Source of the DNA: an uncultured Ruminococcus sp.
Lineage (GTDB): Bacteria > Bacillota_A > Clostridia > Oscillospirales > Ruminococcaceae
Direction of reading: 5' to 3'
DNA length: 5,108 bases
NCBI GenBank assembly: GCA_937880065.1
Contig: CALFMA010000301.1
Location: 1 to 5,108, forward strand
Part shown: positions 1 to 5,108 of the stretch, one piece after another
Position numbering within the stretch: the stretch's first letter is position 1
Layout: every line of letters begins with the position of its first letter
Program-made: the position numbers and the translations under genes
Notes under the pieces: model-generated
Told to the model about the DNA's origin: nothing
What the model saw: the letters and a program-made list of their open reading frames with translations, nothing else
The model's database searches: none

Positions 1-57
1 TTTGTACTCTAATTCAACAAGTAAATCTTCTTGTAAGTATATTTTAAATTTTTTCAT
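1..57 (-). CDS. Possible start of an unidentified gene, cut by window edge
   Basis: An ATG at 57 opens a frame that stays open to the window edge. It begins MKKFKIYLQEDLLVELEYK (19 residues). It overlaps the last codons of the preceding frame, whose stop is at 44-46, in a different phase. I see no Shine-Dalgarno-like sequence in the 20 bases before it. The composition is very AT-rich, like the adhesin-like sequence next to it. The fragment is too short to assign a family, and it could be a chance open frame. Confidence 0.25.
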   Translation of the reverse strand, partial: MKKFKIYLQEDLLVELEYK

Positions 58-927
58 TTGAGATCGTGTTAAGTAGAAGAAATAAATTTGATATTAAATA
101 AAAAGTATCTTTATCTATAGATGATTTATTAACATCAAATGAAACTTCAACTGAAGCAGTATTGAAAGTTGCATTTACAACATTAGTAATATTAAGTGAG
201 GATTTAGCCCTATATACTGTAAATAAAGTACTATTAACTGATGATAAATGATTATCATCACCAGTGTTTGTTATTGTAATATTATAAACTCCAGCTGTTA
301 AGTTATTAATACTGAATTGTGATAAAATGAAACTGGAAGCATTATAAACAATTGTACCTGTTCCATTTTTAGTTATAATAATTTTTACAGAAGTTCCATT
401 AACAATATTAAAATTAACAGTTGCATTTGTACCAAACGCTAAACTATACAAACTAAAGTTTGCTTCGGCACTGGTATATATGTTAACTTTATCTGCAGCA
501 TCGATAATTTTTATATTTACACTGCCATCATCATGTCTAATTGCTTGCAACTGACTAGCAATATCTGAGTTGTTTAGCCCAGTTAAGTTATTAGATGAGA
601 AAGTTGTGTAGTCTTTGTAAAATACAAGTTCAAGTTTATTTTTTTCATCAAAATTTATTTCTTCACCCATAATATAAGTCTTTTGAAAGAGTGTATCATT
701 TGATACTTTATCAAGCTCTCCTTGTCTGAGATTAAACTGAGCATTCAAAGGATTTCCTGTATAAGCAAAATAATCTTCAACAATAGAGTTCATTTTATCA
801 ATATATAATTCTGCGTCGGCTGTGGGAGGGATGCTTAATGTAAATTGGAAATAGTATTCTCTGTCGGCAGCAAAAGTTTTCAAATCAATCTCAGAAAGCT
901 TATATCCTGTTTCGGGAGTGATATGAC
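44..927 (-). pseudogene. Out-of-frame continuation of the lipoprotein, running into a methanogen-adhesin-like Ig domain
   Basis: This frame is open from 943 to the stop at 44-46. It has no convincing start of its own: the first candidate is a TTG at 883 with no good ribosome binding site. Its first part (about 927-640) reads as ordinary soluble protein, for example PETGYKLSEIDLKTF and YIMGEEINFDE, and directly continues the upstream lipoprotein that lost its frame near 920. Counting from the TTG, residues 153-225 form one Ig-like module with the pattern NFNIVNGTSVKI, NNLTAGVYNITIT, TGDDN, STLFTVYRA. A second module begins (SSLNITNVVNATFNT, VEVSFDV) and stops after about 25 residues. At least eleven N-X-S/T sequons occur between residues 98 and 254. 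This pattern is typical of adhesin-like surface proteins of Methanobrevibacter and Methanosphaera. The tail FYLISNLFLLLNTISNEKI does not look like the repeat. Either an interdomain fusion or an assembly chimera would explain it. Confidence 0.5.
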
Positions 928-1467
928 TGTCTTTTCGTATCCCTCATACTCCTTGTTAAAGAGGTACATAGGTGTTAATAAACTGAATTGACATCTGTAT
1001 TCATCAGTTTTGTAGCTTTTCTCATCTTCGATATATTCAATATCAATGTATTTTGACAATATATTATCAATAAATTCTTTATTACAGGCTTCTTGGATTT
1101 CAGCAATGCATAAAGCATTAACTTCTTCATTCATCATACGTTGCTCCGAAGCATAGTATTTGCTCTCTTGTTCAGTAAATTCTTGTGAATAAATTTCTAT
1201 ATTTCGTTTTACTCCGTCTTTACGCGTGTAAGAAATATTATAAAGGTTGTAAGCTTGTTCATTATCTGTACCCTCATTCAGAACGCCATCTTCTGTAAGA
1301 GTGATTTTATAATCACCGTCAAAAGTATAATCAAAAAAATCTCCATAAACGGCAGTAATATCCATTACACGTTCAGAACCAGTTTTTTCTTCCTTATTTT
1401 TATCAGAACATGAAACAAGCAAACATAACATAGCAATAGCTGTGCTAATAGCAATACGTCTTTTCAT
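880..1467 (-). CDS. Putative secreted lipoprotein, frame-broken near its C-terminus
   Basis: This is a predicted membrane-anchored lipoprotein of unknown function. The start at 1467 is chosen because GGAG lies 8 nt upstream and because it gives a textbook lipoprotein signal: MKRR, a hydrophobic stretch, then lipobox L-V-S-C with the lipidated Cys at residue 20, followed by a charged linker (SDKNKEEKTG). The mature part is acidic and rich in Tyr and Glu, with no domain I recognise. It begins only 16 nt after the decarboxylase stop, so it is probably co-transcribed with the polyamine genes, though no functional link is evident. In this frame it ends at 195 residues with an abnormal tail (SLPKQDISFLRLI). 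Switching frame between 946 and 882 continues a sensible protein (TPETGYKLSEIDLKTF), so the gene is likely frameshifted by a mutation or a sequence error. GTG or ATG starts further upstream would overlap the decarboxylase and spoil the signal peptide. Confidence 0.75.
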   Translation of the reverse strand: MKRRIAISTAIAMLCLLVSCSDKNKEEKTGSERVMDITAVYGDFFDYTFDGDYKITLTEDGVLNEGTDNEQAYNLYNISYTRKDGVKRNIEIYSQEFTEQESKYYASEQRMMNEEVNALCIAEIQEACNKEFIDNILSKYIDIEYIEDEKSYKTDEYRCQFSLLTPMYLFNKEYEGYEKTVISLPKQDISFLRLI

Positions 1468-1483
1468 AATTAAATCTCCGACT

Positions 1484-2929
1484 TTATACAATAACGTTCA
1501 ATCTTTCAATATTAATATCCTCAGTACCTGTCATAGAACAGCCTTTTTCCTTAGCATATTTTATATAATCAATTATTTCCTCGGTAATAAGTTCGCCAGG
1601 TGCAAGAATCGGAATACCTGGTGGATAGCACATAACAAATTCACTGCATATTCTCCCTACCGCTATTTCAAGCGGAACAGATTCCTTATCGGCATAGAAT
1701 GCCTTTCTAGGAGTTTCTGTTACAATCGGATTGACATATTCCTGCGAGAGCATTCCCGTAGCTTCTTTTCCAAAGCGTCTGCGTATTTCATATAATGCAC
1801 TTATAAGACGTTCTATATCACGTTTTCTGTCACCGACTGAAATATATGCAAGGATATTTCCGATATCTCCGAATTCAATCTGAATATCATATTCATCACG
1901 GAGCAGGTCATAAACCTCAATTCCCGCAAGACCAATAGGCAGAGTATAAACGGAAAGCTTTGATACGTCAAAATCATATATACTGTCGCCGTTTATAAGC
2001 TCTTTTGAGTAAGCATAATATCCGCCGATGCTGTTGATTTCAGAGCGTGCATATTCAGCCATTTCAACTGTTTCCGCAAATATTTCACGTCCGTTAAGAG
2101 CAAGTCTTTTTCTTGAAATATCAAGGCTTGACAGCAGGAGATAAGAAGCACTTGTTGTCTGTGTAAGATTGATAATCTGACGCATATAGTCAGCGTTTAT
2201 TCTGTCACCAAGGAGCAGGAAAGAGCTTTGTGTAAGACTTCCGCCCGATTTATGCATACTTACAGACGCTAAATCAGCACCTGCCGCCATAGCTGTAACA
2301 GGGAAGTTGTCACCAAAATAAAAGTGAGTTCCATGAGCTTCGTCAACAAGTACAAGCATACCCTTTGAATGTGCAAGCTCAGTTATACGCTTCAAATCAG
2401 AGCATATTCCGTAATATGTAGGATTGTTTACTAGAACAGCTTTTGCGTCAGGATTTGCGTTGATAGCTTCCTCAACCTGCTTGACAGACATTCCGAGAGC
2501 TATTCCAAGCTCGTTGTTTACATCAGGATTAACATAAACAGGTACAGCATCACACAGAATAAGAGCGTTAATAGCACTTCTGTGGACATTTCTCGGCATA
2601 ATTATTTTATCACCGCTTTTGCAGGCATACATAATCATACTCTGCACAGCGGAAGTTGTACCGCCAACCATAAAGAACGCATTAGCCGCACCAAAAGCCT
2701 CTGCCGCAAGTTCCTCCGCATCACGGATAACTGAAACAGGGTGGCAGAGATTGTCAAGAGGTTTCATTGAATTTACATCCACATTCATGCAATCTTCGCC
2801 CAGGAACTCCGTAAGCTCCATATTTCCCCTGCCCCTCTTATGTCCGGGAACATCAAAGGGAACAACTCTCATTCGTCTGAATCGTCTGAGAGCCTCGTAT
2901 ATAGGGGCATTAACCTGTGAAAGACCCAT
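1484..2929 (-). CDS. speA: PLP-dependent Orn/Lys/Arg decarboxylase (SpeA/YaaO type)
   Basis: This is a fold-type I pyridoxal-phosphate enzyme that decarboxylates a basic amino acid (arginine, lysine or ornithine), giving the diamine or agmatine precursor of polyamines in the cytoplasm. Visible motifs, numbered from the ATG at 2929 (481 residues), are: VPGHKRG (28-34, substrate and N-terminal region), VGGTTSA (88-94, phosphate binding), VDEAHG (195-200, Asp196 to the pyridine nitrogen), SMHKSGG (224-230, Lys227 the Schiff-base lysine) and CYPPGIP (434-440) in the C-terminal domain. The length matches the short Bacillus SpeA branch, which lacks the N-terminal wing domain of E. coli CadA, AdiA and SpeF. 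The ATG at 2929 overlaps the end of speD by 20 nt and has GGAAGGA 12 nt upstream. In-frame alternatives are ATG 2941, with the SD too close, and GTG 2950, with no SD. Substrate specificity cannot be read from the sequence. Arginine is the usual one for this branch, so the symbol is tentative. Confidence 0.9.
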   Translation of the reverse strand: MGLSQVNAPIYEALRRFRRMRVVPFDVPGHKRGRGNMELTEFLGEDCMNVDVNSMKPLDNLCHPVSVIRDAEELAAEAFGAANAFFMVGGTTSAVQSMIMYACKSGDKIIMPRNVHRSAINALILCDAVPVYVNPDVNNELGIALGMSVKQVEEAINANPDAKAVLVNNPTYYGICSDLKRITELAHSKGMLVLVDEAHGTHFYFGDNFPVTAMAAGADLASVSMHKSGGSLTQSSFLLLGDRINADYMRQIINLTQTTSASYLLLSSLDISRKRLALNGREIFAETVEMAEYARSEINSIGGYYAYSKELINGDSIYDFDVSKLSVYTLPIGLAGIEVYDLLRDEYDIQIEFGDIGNILAYISVGDRKRDIERLISALYEIRRRFGKEATGMLSQEYVNPIVTETPRKAFYADKESVPLEIAVGRICSEFVMCYPPGIPILAPGELITEEIIDYIKYAKEKGCSMTGTEDINIERLNVIV

Positions 2930-3692
2930 TGCCGAAAACATTCCTTCCACTAAAAATTTCTATCATTTCACGACGCAGAGCATTTGTAATATCAAGGCGG
3001 CTGCGTGGTGAAAGTTCATGAACATCGGTATTGAACAGATAATTCTGCAATTCAATTTCCTTAATGAGCATTTTTGTATGGAACATATTAGCCTGATAGA
3101 CATTTATATCAACAGCGTCGTATTTATCAAGGGTTGACTCGTCAATATAATCCTGAATTGAGGTAATATTGTGGTCGATGAAGAATTTTTCTCCGCCGAC
3201 ATTTCTTGTGAATCCTCTTACACGATAATCCATAGTGATAATATCGCTGTCGAAGCTTCCGATAAGATAATCAAGAGCAGTAAGAGGTGTGATTTTTCCA
3301 CAAGTTGCAACGTCAATATCAACACGGAAAGTAGCAATGCTTGTTTCGGGGTGATATTCGGGATATGTATGAACTGTTACGTGGCTTTTGTCGAGGTGAG
3401 CCACAATTTCATTGCCCCCTGCGGGAATCATTGTATCATCGGCAATAAGAAAGGTTGCAGACGCTCCCTGCGGGTCATAATCCTGCCTTGAAACGCTTAA
3501 AACCTGTGCACCTATCATCTCTGTCAGATGCGTCATAATATCGGTAATTCGCTCGGAATTATAAACCTCGTCAACATAGGCAATATAGTCAAGCTGTGCC
3601 TTTGGAGTACGTGCATAACACACATCATATATATTAAAACTAAGGGATTTTGTGAGATTATTGAAGCCGTAAAGCTTTAATTTATTTTCCAT
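2910..3692 (-). CDS. speD: S-adenosylmethionine decarboxylase proenzyme (E. coli-type SpeD)
   Basis: This is a pyruvoyl enzyme that decarboxylates S-adenosylmethionine to supply the aminopropyl donor for spermidine synthesis. The 260-residue product closely follows E. coli SpeD (264 residues). It begins with KLKLYGFNNLTKSLSF. The self-processing motif is HLDKSHVTVHTYPE (99-112), where cleavage before Ser103 would create the pyruvoyl group. The ATCG motif carries Cys131, spaced 28 residues from Ser103 exactly as Ser112 and Cys140 are in E. coli. Further conserved blocks are DYRVRGFTR (155-163) and VNVYQ with FHTKMLIKE (197-212). The ATG at 3692 is preceded by GAGGTG four bases away. A 20-residue extension to 3752 is rejected because it would translate the leader terminator hairpin. 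It is the first gene of the operon, behind a long structured leader, and overlaps the decarboxylase start by 20 nt, suggesting translational coupling. The tail after GRN (VFGNGSFTG) is longer than in E. coli. Confidence 0.96.
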   Translation of the reverse strand: MENKLKLYGFNNLTKSLSFNIYDVCYARTPKAQLDYIAYVDEVYNSERITDIMTHLTEMIGAQVLSVSRQDYDPQGASATFLIADDTMIPAGGNEIVAHLDKSHVTVHTYPEYHPETSIATFRVDIDVATCGKITPLTALDYLIGSFDSDIITMDYRVRGFTRNVGGEKFFIDHNITSIQDYIDESTLDKYDAVDINVYQANMFHTKMLIKEIELQNYLFNTDVHELSPRSRLDITNALRREMIEIFSGRNVFGNGSFTG

Positions 3693-3696
3693 AGTA

Positions 3697-3702
3697 CACC
3701 TC
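3697..3702 (-). promoter_or_regulatory. speD ribosome binding site abutting the leader terminator
   Basis: GAGGTG lies four bases before the ATG at 3692 and fixes the start of speD. It directly follows the T-tract of the leader terminator, so any fold or protein that acts on the terminator will also affect access to this site. Confidence 0.75.
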
Positions 3703-3737
3703 AAAATAAAAAAAGTACAAGCTTTCAGCCTGTACTT
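3703..3737 (-). terminator. Intrinsic terminator in the speD leader (attenuator)
   Basis: On the minus strand AAGTACAGGC, loop TGAAA, then GCTTGTACTT form a 10-bp stem with one G-U pair. It is followed by a T-rich tail (TTTTT, A, TTTT). It sits between the promoter at 4049-4077 and the speD ribosome binding site, with no other gene in between, so it most simply acts as a conditional terminator for the operon. Two upstream leader segments (3817-3825 and 3853-3860) are complementary to its loop and 5' arm and could act as antiterminators. Confidence 0.85.
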
Positions 3738-4042
3738 GTCCAACAACGCCACATAATAGCCATTGGCTATATTACGAGTAAAGATACCTCTTTAACTACT
3801 CTTATTGACCTTTCACAAGCTGAAATAAAACTTAGAAATATCATAGGGATATCTGAAAGCACCATACTCAAAAAACGCCTGAATGTGCATTTTTCGGGAA
3901 TTTTCATACGCCCCGCAAAATCAATAAGGCAACAGAAGTTGCCGACCGAAAAGTTCGGGAATCGGCATCTGACCGGCTGTCCGTATGGCACTAACTCCCC
4001 ATGGAGTGGTCAATACTATGCTTCTTAACGAAGCAGCTTTAC
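3738..4042 (-). ncRNA. Long structured 5' leader of speD; candidate riboswitch or attenuator, family not recognised
   Basis: From the inferred start near 4042 about 350 nt precede speD, with no convincing coding sequence. The following hairpins can be drawn by eye. (1) TGCTTC/GAAGCA at 4019-4035. (2) ACTCC/GGAGT at 3994-4007. (3) A closing stem CATACG (3982-3987) with CGTATG (3905-3910), enclosing a branched domain. (4) Inside it, TGCCGA/TCGGCA (3962-3967 with 3940-3945), extended by CCGA/TCGG. (5) A competing perfect hairpin GGCAAC-TTCT-GTTGCC at 3928-3943, which shares bases with (4). (6) AGATATC/GATATTT near 3836-3854. (7) AAAGA-GGTA-TCTTT inside GAGT/ACTC near 3776-3803. (8) ATAGCC/GGCTAT near 3758-3772. 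Then comes the terminator. I do not see the T-box AGGGTGG element, SAM-I, c-di-AMP or guanidine-I core motifs. The ligand is unknown. SAM or polyamines are guesses from the genes controlled. Confidence 0.55.
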
Positions 4043-4048
4043 ACATTA

Positions 4049-4077
4049 ATTTTATCACATTTATGGGATTTTGTCAA
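4049..4077 (-). promoter_or_regulatory. Sigma-A-type promoter of the speD operon
   Basis: A consensus -35 TTGACA (4072-4077) and a -10 TAAAAT (4049-4054) are separated by exactly 17 bases, with TG one base before the -10. The expected start is about 4040-4043. It lies 14 bp after the stop of the ComEA-like gene and points into the speD leader. Confidence 0.85.
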
Positions 4078-4091
4078 TAGAAAAATGAAAT

Positions 4092-4877
4092 TTAATCGCT
4101 GTTCTGCTCAACATAAACATATTCAAAAATGTCCGAAACCTGTTGTCTTGACAATCCCTCAACATACAGCAATTCATAGGGAGAACTGATAACGTGAAGT
4201 TCCTCACGCAATTTAAGAATATTCTCTGCAATTTCTTCATCAACGTGGGGCAAAAGCATGAGAAGCTCAGCGTCTGCGGTGTTCAAATCAATGGGAGCAA
4301 CATCTTCAAGAGTAAGAGGCGGCTCGGTTTCCTCGATATGCTCAACTGTTTCTTCAATTTGCTCATTTTCTTCAACCTTTACTTCTTCTGTTTCCTCCTC
4401 AATTTCGGGATAAACAGGATTTTCCACAAAAATATTTTCCTTTATATTCTCAAAAATATTCTCGCCAATGCCGTAAACATTAAGTATTTCCTCAATGTTG
4501 TTAAATCCGCCATTCTGCTCACGATAAGCAATGATTTCCTGTGCCAGCTTATCGCCAATTCCGCTTAAACCGCACAATTCCTCATAACTCGCCTTATTAA
4601 TATCAAGAGGCAAAAGCAATTCCACTTTTGTTTCCTTTTCTGTTTCTGTTGAAACTTTGGTTGTCTTGGTAGCTTTAGTTGACTTAGTCTTTGTGGTTTT
4701 CTGTGATTTTAGCGTGCTGGTGCCTGATTCTGTTTCAGATTCAGAATTATTCTTCTCAATGGAGTACATAACCGTATTCTCCTTTGCTGTATGGGACTTT
4801 TCGTTCTTTATAATAAGCAGCATACCAATAATCATAAAAGCAAAAATGTATACAAGCAGAAGATTTTTTCGATTCAT
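4092..4877 (-). CDS. Membrane-anchored protein with two ComEA-like helix-hairpin-helix modules
   Basis: The 261-residue product has an N-terminal membrane segment (about residues 5-23, LLLVYIFAFMIIGMLLII), a Lys/Thr/Ser-rich linker (about 45-85) and a classic ComEA-type helix-hairpin-helix module at 91-151 (LDINKASYEELCGLSGIG, IIAYREQNGGF, LNVYGIG). A very acidic Glu/Val linker (155-190) follows, then a second, diverged module at 196-256 (IDLNTADAELLMLLPHV, LKLREEL, LLYVEGLS). In this family such modules bind DNA without sequence specificity, and ComEA receives incoming DNA during transformation. Unlike B. subtilis ComEA it has two modules and no SLBB domain, and no comEC or other competence gene is visible, so a role in competence is inferred only. 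The second module lacks the GIG hairpin glycines and may be structural. The start at 4877 has AGGAG seven bases upstream. The longer form to 4946 would run through the tRNA. Confidence 0.85.
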   Translation of the reverse strand: MNRKNLLLVYIFAFMIIGMLLIIKNEKSHTAKENTVMYSIEKNNSESETESGTSTLKSQKTTKTKSTKATKTTKVSTETEKETKVELLLPLDINKASYEELCGLSGIGDKLAQEIIAYREQNGGFNNIEEILNVYGIGENIFENIKENIFVENPVYPEIEEETEEVKVEENEQIEETVEHIEETEPPLTLEDVAPIDLNTADAELLMLLPHVDEEIAENILKLREELHVISSPYELLYVEGLSRQQVSDIFEYVYVEQNSD

Positions 4878-4884
4878 AAATGCA

Positions 4885-4889
4885 CTCCT
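4885..4889 (-). promoter_or_regulatory. Ribosome binding site fixing the ComEA-like start
   Basis: AGGAG, seven bases before the ATG at 4877, selects this start over the upstream in-frame codon at 4946, which lies inside the tRNA gene. Confidence 0.8.
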
Positions 4890-4910
4890 TTCGAAAATTT
4901 TCCGTATAAG

Positions 4911-4934
4911 CAAAAAACTCCCGAAAAGGGAGTT
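4911..4934 (-). terminator. Intrinsic terminator after tRNA-Met
   Basis: On the minus strand AACTCCC, loop TTTTC, GGGAGTT form a 7-bp stem running into a six-T tract. It starts 4 nt after the tRNA 3' end and ends 34 nt before the ComEA-like start codon. Confidence 0.85.
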
Positions 4935-4938
4935 AAAG

Positions 4939-5012
4939 TGGGCCATTAGGGACTCGAACCCCAGACCGTCCGGTTATGAGCCGGATGCTCTAACCAACTG
5001 AGCTAATGGCCC
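4939..5012 (-). tRNA. tRNA with CAT anticodon, probably elongator tRNA-Met
   Basis: This is a complete cloverleaf of 74 nt including the discriminator A, without an encoded CCA. The acceptor arms GGGCCAT and ATGGCCC pair perfectly over 7 bp. The D-arm is AGCTCAGTTGGTTAGAGCA, the anticodon stem TCCGG/CCGGA holds loop CTCATAA (anticodon CAT), and the T-arm is CTGGGGTTCGAGTCCC. The acceptor does not start with the mismatched first base of bacterial initiator tRNA, so it is an elongator Met, or less likely the Ile2 isoacceptor whose CAT is modified to lysidine. It follows the 5S rRNA. Confidence 0.95.
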
Positions 5013-5021
5013 TTGAATATG

Positions 5022-5051
5022 AAAAACGGAAGTCGAAGCGACTTCCGTTTT
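5022..5051 (-). terminator. Perfect 12-bp terminator-like hairpin between 5S rRNA and tRNA-Met
   Basis: AAAACGGAAGTC, loop GCTTC, GACTTCCGTTTT followed by one more T on the minus strand form a perfect stem with a five-T tail. It begins 4 nt after the inferred 5S 3' end and looks like the terminator of the rRNA operon. The tRNA starts only 9 nt further on, leaving no room for a separate promoter, so it may be leaky or may be a processing hairpin. Confidence 0.75.
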
Positions 5052-5055
5052 AAAG

Positions 5056-5108
5056 TGCCGGCATTGAAATAGTTTCCCGGGCCGTCGCCAGCCAAGTATC
5101 GTCTTCGC
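5056..5108 (-). rRNA. rrf: 5S rRNA, 3' portion, cut by window edge
   Basis: The minus strand from the edge reads GACGATACTTGG, then the hairpin GGCTG-GCGA-CGGCC with a GNRA-type tetraloop, CGGGAAACTATTTCAA and the 3' terminal TGCCGGCA. This order (GATACTTGG, helix IV hairpin, GGGAAA, then the 3' strand of the closing helix) is that of clostridial 5S rRNA. About 53 of roughly 117 nt are present. The exact 3' end is uncertain by a few bases. It implies a 16S-23S-5S operon just outside the window. Confidence 0.8.

Noticed and set aside
44..560. Tandem DNA repeats or a CRISPR array in the AT-rich left part
   Set aside because: The periodic look comes from protein-level Asn/Thr-rich Ig motifs. 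There are no regularly spaced identical DNA repeats.
1442..1795. Plus-strand open frame opposite the decarboxylase C-terminal region
   Set aside because: It is a shadow of a strongly conserved gene, with no family resemblance. The same holds for plus-strand frames at 2619-3011, 3171-3491 and 4194-4568.
3693..3752. N-terminal extension of speD to 3752
   Set aside because: It would translate the terminator stem and T-tract, is absent from the SpeD family, and bypasses a good GAGGTG site before the ATG at 3692.
3767..3991. Minus-strand open frame of 74 codons starting with GTG in the speD leader
   Set aside because: It starts with GTG without a ribosome binding site, has an unusual Cys/Phe/Arg-rich composition, and lies wholly inside the hairpin-rich leader. 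The sequence is better explained as RNA structure.
3738..4042. T-box, SAM-I, c-di-AMP (ydaO), guanidine-I, 6S, SRP or tmRNA in the leader
   Set aside because: I looked for their signature motifs by eye and found none. A covariance-model search could still reveal a distant member.
4001..4189. Plus-strand open frame of 62 codons across the speD promoter
   Set aside because: It is antisense to the promoter and the end of the ComEA-like gene, with no ribosome binding site or recognisable content.
4878..4946. N-terminal extension of the ComEA-like protein to 4946
   Set aside because: It begins inside the tRNA acceptor stem and crosses the tRNA terminator. The ATG at 4877 has AGGAG and starts a proper membrane segment.
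4657..5001. Plus-strand open frame ending in IRDSNPRPSGYEPDALTN
   Set aside because: This tail is the well-known false translation of the antisense strand of a tRNA. The rest is antisense to the ComEA-like linker.

Overview
The window looks like chromosome from a low-to-mid GC Gram-positive anaerobe of the Clostridia, probably a Ruminococcus/Oscillospiraceae-type gut or rumen bacterium. This rests on three things: AGGAG-type ribosome binding sites, an E. coli-type SpeD paired with a Bacillus SpeA-type short decarboxylase, and a clostridial-looking 5S rRNA 3' end. The genus is an inference. Every convincing gene is on the minus strand, so the reading order runs from high to low coordinates.

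Right end (about 4880-5108): the 3' part of a 5S rRNA enters from the edge, so an rRNA operon probably lies just outside. A perfect 12-bp terminator-like hairpin follows. A CAT-anticodon tRNA (probably elongator Met, no encoded CCA) starts only 9 nt later and is followed by its own intrinsic terminator. Next comes a membrane-anchored protein with two ComEA-like helix-hairpin-helix modules (4092-4877).

Middle (about 1484-4080): a near-perfect sigma-A promoter (TTGACA, 17 nt, TAAAAT) lies just after the ComEA-like gene. It drives an unusually long leader of about 350 nt. The leader is full of hairpins and ends in a strong intrinsic terminator that abuts the speD ribosome binding site, which is the architecture of a riboswitch or attenuator. 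I recognise no known family in it. It precedes speD (S-adenosylmethionine decarboxylase) and an overlapping Orn/Lys/Arg decarboxylase. One enzyme would make a diamine or agmatine, the other the aminopropyl donor, so this is a polyamine biosynthesis operon. No aminopropyltransferase or agmatinase is visible.

Left end (1-1467): a lipoprotein gene begins 16 nt after the decarboxylase. Its reading frame breaks near 920, and a protein-like continuation runs on in another frame. After roughly 430-640 that continuation turns into very AT-rich, Asn/Thr-rich, Ig-like sequence of the kind found in methanogen adhesin-like proteins (Methanobrevibacter/Methanosphaera). This is either an archaeal-bacterial gene fusion or, at least as likely, a metagenome assembly join. 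A possible new start codon at 57 runs off the left edge.

The most interesting item is the uncharacterised structured leader of the speD operon. The second is the lipoprotein/archaeal-adhesin junction.
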